5,624 nt of DNA from Methanobacteriota archaeon. GTDB lineage: Archaea > Hydrothermarchaeota > Hydrothermarchaeia > Hydrothermarchaeales > JAADFM01. Under the pieces are notes generated by a model. It worked only from the letters and a program-made list of their open reading frames with translations. It searched no databases and was not told the DNA's origin. Location of the stretch: assembly GCA_013152845.1 (NCBI GenBank), contig JAADFM010000059.1:1-5624 (forward strand). Direction: 5' to 3'. Below are positions 4,365-5,624 of the stretch, piece after piece. Each line of letters opens with the position of its first letter. The first letter of the stretch is position 1. A program made the position numbers and the translations under genes.

Positions 4365-5561
4365 TTGGTTGTCGGTGCAGGACCTGCCGGGGCCAGCGCG
4401 GCAGCGGCCGCTGCGGGGAAGGGGCTCAAGACCCTGCTGATCGAGAAGTGGGAGAAGGCCCCGCAGGAGGTCTTCGACGTTGCCATCGGCGCATACCTGA
4501 TGCCCTTTTTGCCATTCAGGATTCCGCAGGAACTCCTGACATGGGATATCGACAGGCTGGTGTTCCGGTGCGGCAGGATCTCCATCGAGCGGGCAGGGGG
4601 GGCCTGGAAGAGCTATGCCGTGGACAGGGAAAGATTCGACTCCTGGCTCAGGGAGCGGGCCGTGGAGGAGGGGGCCGAGCTGCGCCTTGGTACCGAGGTT
4701 TTGGACCTGGAATTGAGGGGAGGGATGGTTGCGGGGGTCAGGGTCACAGGTGGGGACGTCCTGAGGCCTGGGGTACTGATTGCCGCCGACGGGACCGATT
4801 CCGCGGTGCGCCGCAAGGCAGGATTGAACAGGCAAGACCCCATCATCGGCCAGGGGATTGGCTACGAGCTGGAGGGTGCGGAGCTTTTGTATCCCCACGG
4901 GGACCAGTTCTTTTTCGGGAGTTTTGCCCCAGGCGGATACGGGCACCTGTTCCCCCTGGGGGAGAATCGGGCGGGTGTGGGAGTGGGCAGCATCCTCACC
5001 GGCGACATCGAGTCATGCCTTGAAGGGTTCCTCGAACTGCCCGGGGTGCGGGAGCAGGTAGGGGGTGCGAGGGTGGTGAAGAGGAAGAGGGCCCCGGTCC
5101 CCTTCGACAGGCTGAGCGAGGGGATACAGTACGGGAACCTCCTCCTTGCCGGGGACGCCGCATCCCAGAACATCAAACCCCTGATGGAGGGATACCTGCC
5201 TTCCATCATCTGCGGGGATATCGCAGGCAAAAGTGCGGCCGAGGCCATCCTGGAAGGGAGGGAGATGAGGTATGAGGAGAGGGTCCGGAAAAGACTCGGC
5301 CTCCTCTTCGATGAGTCGGACAAATACGTGGGTCTGATTAAGGAACTGACCGGCGTCCGGGAGGAGGTCCAGTACCTACTGCTGATGGGGCTCTGCGCCA
5401 ACGTCATCTCGCCCGGGGAGGCGCTTGAACTGAAAGGCAGAGGGGCCGAGGCAGTGAGGATGCGCCTGGAGGAGTGGAAGGGGAGCCGGTACCAGCAGGT
5501 TAGGAGCCGGATGCTGGAGGCCCTGGGGCTCATCTACTTCCGGCTGAGCTCGATGTTGTGA
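4365..5561 (+). CDS. Divergent geranylgeranyl-reductase-family FAD-dependent oxidoreductase; start codon uncertain
   Basis: The 398-residue frame has the para-hydroxybenzoate-hydroxylase-type fold of geranylgeranyl reductases, which in archaea hydrogenate the isoprenoid chains of membrane lipids. Motifs (numbered from TTG): GAGPAG (4-9) with Glu27 ending the second strand, DRERFDSWL (87-95), AADGTDSAVRRKAGL (140-154), GSFAPGGYGHLFPLGE (185-200) and LLAGDAASQNIKPLMEGYL (260-278). Oddities: the Cys-Gly motif usual after the second strand (R/K-x-C-G-x-G) is missing and replaced by VFDVAIGAYL (36-45); the FP motif has His where Trp is usual; and the P-x-x-G-G/E-G-I loop after the GD motif reads PLMEGYL. 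The substrate may therefore differ. No ATG or GTG occurs in this frame after the TGA at 4341. TTG 4365 is the first accepted start but removes the N-terminal end of the first beta strand. AUA at 4350, six nt after GGTGA, or a GTG 4340 start with a one-base shift, would give a normal N-terminus. The family is sure; the start and function are not. Confidence 0.85.
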   Translation: MVVGAGPAGASAAAAAAGKGLKTLLIEKWEKAPQEVFDVAIGAYLMPFLPFRIPQELLTWDIDRLVFRCGRISIERAGGAWKSYAVDRERFDSWLRERAVEEGAELRLGTEVLDLELRGGMVAGVRVTGGDVLRPGVLIAADGTDSAVRRKAGLNRQDPIIGQGIGYELEGAELLYPHGDQFFFGSFAPGGYGHLFPLGENRAGVGVGSILTGDIESCLEGFLELPGVREQVGGARVVKRKRAPVPFDRLSEGIQYGNLLLAGDAASQNIKPLMEGYLPSIICGDIAGKSAAEAILEGREMRYEERVRKRLGLLFDESDKYVGLIKELTGVREEVQYLLLMGLCANVISPGEALELKGRGAEAVRMRLEEWKGSRYQQVRSRMLEALGLIYFRLSSML

Positions 5562-5564
5562 AAG

Positions 5565-5574
5565 GTATATATAG
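5565..5574 (+). promoter_or_regulatory. TATA box upstream of the second flavoprotein gene
   Basis: GTATATATAG starts 3 nt after the stop of the upstream flavoprotein gene. It is the closest match to the archaeal TATA consensus in the window. Usual spacing predicts a transcript start around 5594-5598, just before the ATG/GTG of the next gene, so the mRNA would be leaderless or have a very short leader. This implies the two flavoprotein genes are separately promoted. Confidence 0.6.
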
Positions 5575-5598
5575 ACGCAAATCATCATTACAGAGGAG

Positions 5599-5624
5599 AT
5601 GGCCGTGGAATGCGATGTGCTTGT
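5599..5624 (+). CDS. Start of a second FAD-dependent oxidoreductase, probably geranylgeranyl-reductase family (3' truncated)
   Basis: The last 26 bases open with ATG and encode MAVECDVLV, the usual lead-in to a Rossmann-type FAD-binding strand (consensus DVLVVGAGPAG). It resembles the same stretch of the preceding flavoprotein (IEPDVLVVGAG), suggesting a tandem paralogue. The start may be ATG 5599, close to the predicted transcript start, or GTG 5605, which lies 6 nt after GAGGAG (5593-5598). Only nine residues are visible, so the family call relies on this short match and on the neighbour. Confidence 0.5.

Noticed and set aside
4862..5533. Open frame of 223 codons on the - strand opposite the flavoprotein
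   Set aside because: The translation is Ser/Pro/Arg-rich shadow sequence, and the sense strand has intact FAD-protein motifs.

Overview
The window looks like archaeal chromosome. Coding DNA is GC-rich and uses many AGG arginine codons. The short gaps between transcription units are AT-rich and carry TATA-like boxes (TTTAAAAT, CTTAAATA, TATATATA) about 26 nt upstream of predicted transcript starts. Some genes have Shine-Dalgarno sites, while others appear leaderless. The gene set (KaiC-like ATPase, THEP1-type NTPase, Lrp/AsnC-type regulator, geranylgeranyl-reductase-family flavoproteins) also fits a euryarchaeon-like lineage. A Thermoplasmatota or methanogen-related archaeon is a guess; nothing here fixes the taxon.

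Region 1 (1-2704, + strand) is a tightly packed run: the 3' part of a histidinol-phosphate-type aminotransferase, a 36-codon gene with a strong ribosome binding site, a PhzF-family protein, an AlkD-like DNA alkylation repair protein and a THEP1 P-loop NTPase. Gaps are 16, 7, 1 and 7 nt, so it is probably one operon with coupled translation. The genes do not form one obvious pathway.

Region 2 (2700-4163) holds a TATA box overlapping the end of the THEP1 gene, an apparently leaderless Lrp/AsnC-like regulator (+), and a convergent single-domain KaiC-like ATPase (-). The two stop codons are separated by 1 nt. The ATPase promoter is a near-palindromic TATA element that also faces right, toward a 35-codon gene encoding a cationic, hydrophobic-tailed peptide. 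Regulator, ATPase and peptide may form a small signalling neighbourhood; this is inference.

Region 3 (4199-5624, + strand) contains the 35-codon gene, a divergent geranylgeranyl-reductase-family FAD protein, and the first nine codons of what appears to be a second protein with the same N-terminus. The first flavoprotein has no ATG or GTG start in its frame at the expected position. The nearest accepted start is a TTG inside the first beta strand. AUA initiation, or a GTG start plus a one-base frame change, would restore a normal N-terminus. It also lacks several residues typical of the family, so its substrate should not be assumed.

The most interesting items are the two small genes, the shared divergent TATA element and the start/active-site anomalies of the flavoprotein. 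No RNA gene, CRISPR array, insertion sequence or attachment site was seen. No clear terminator was seen either.
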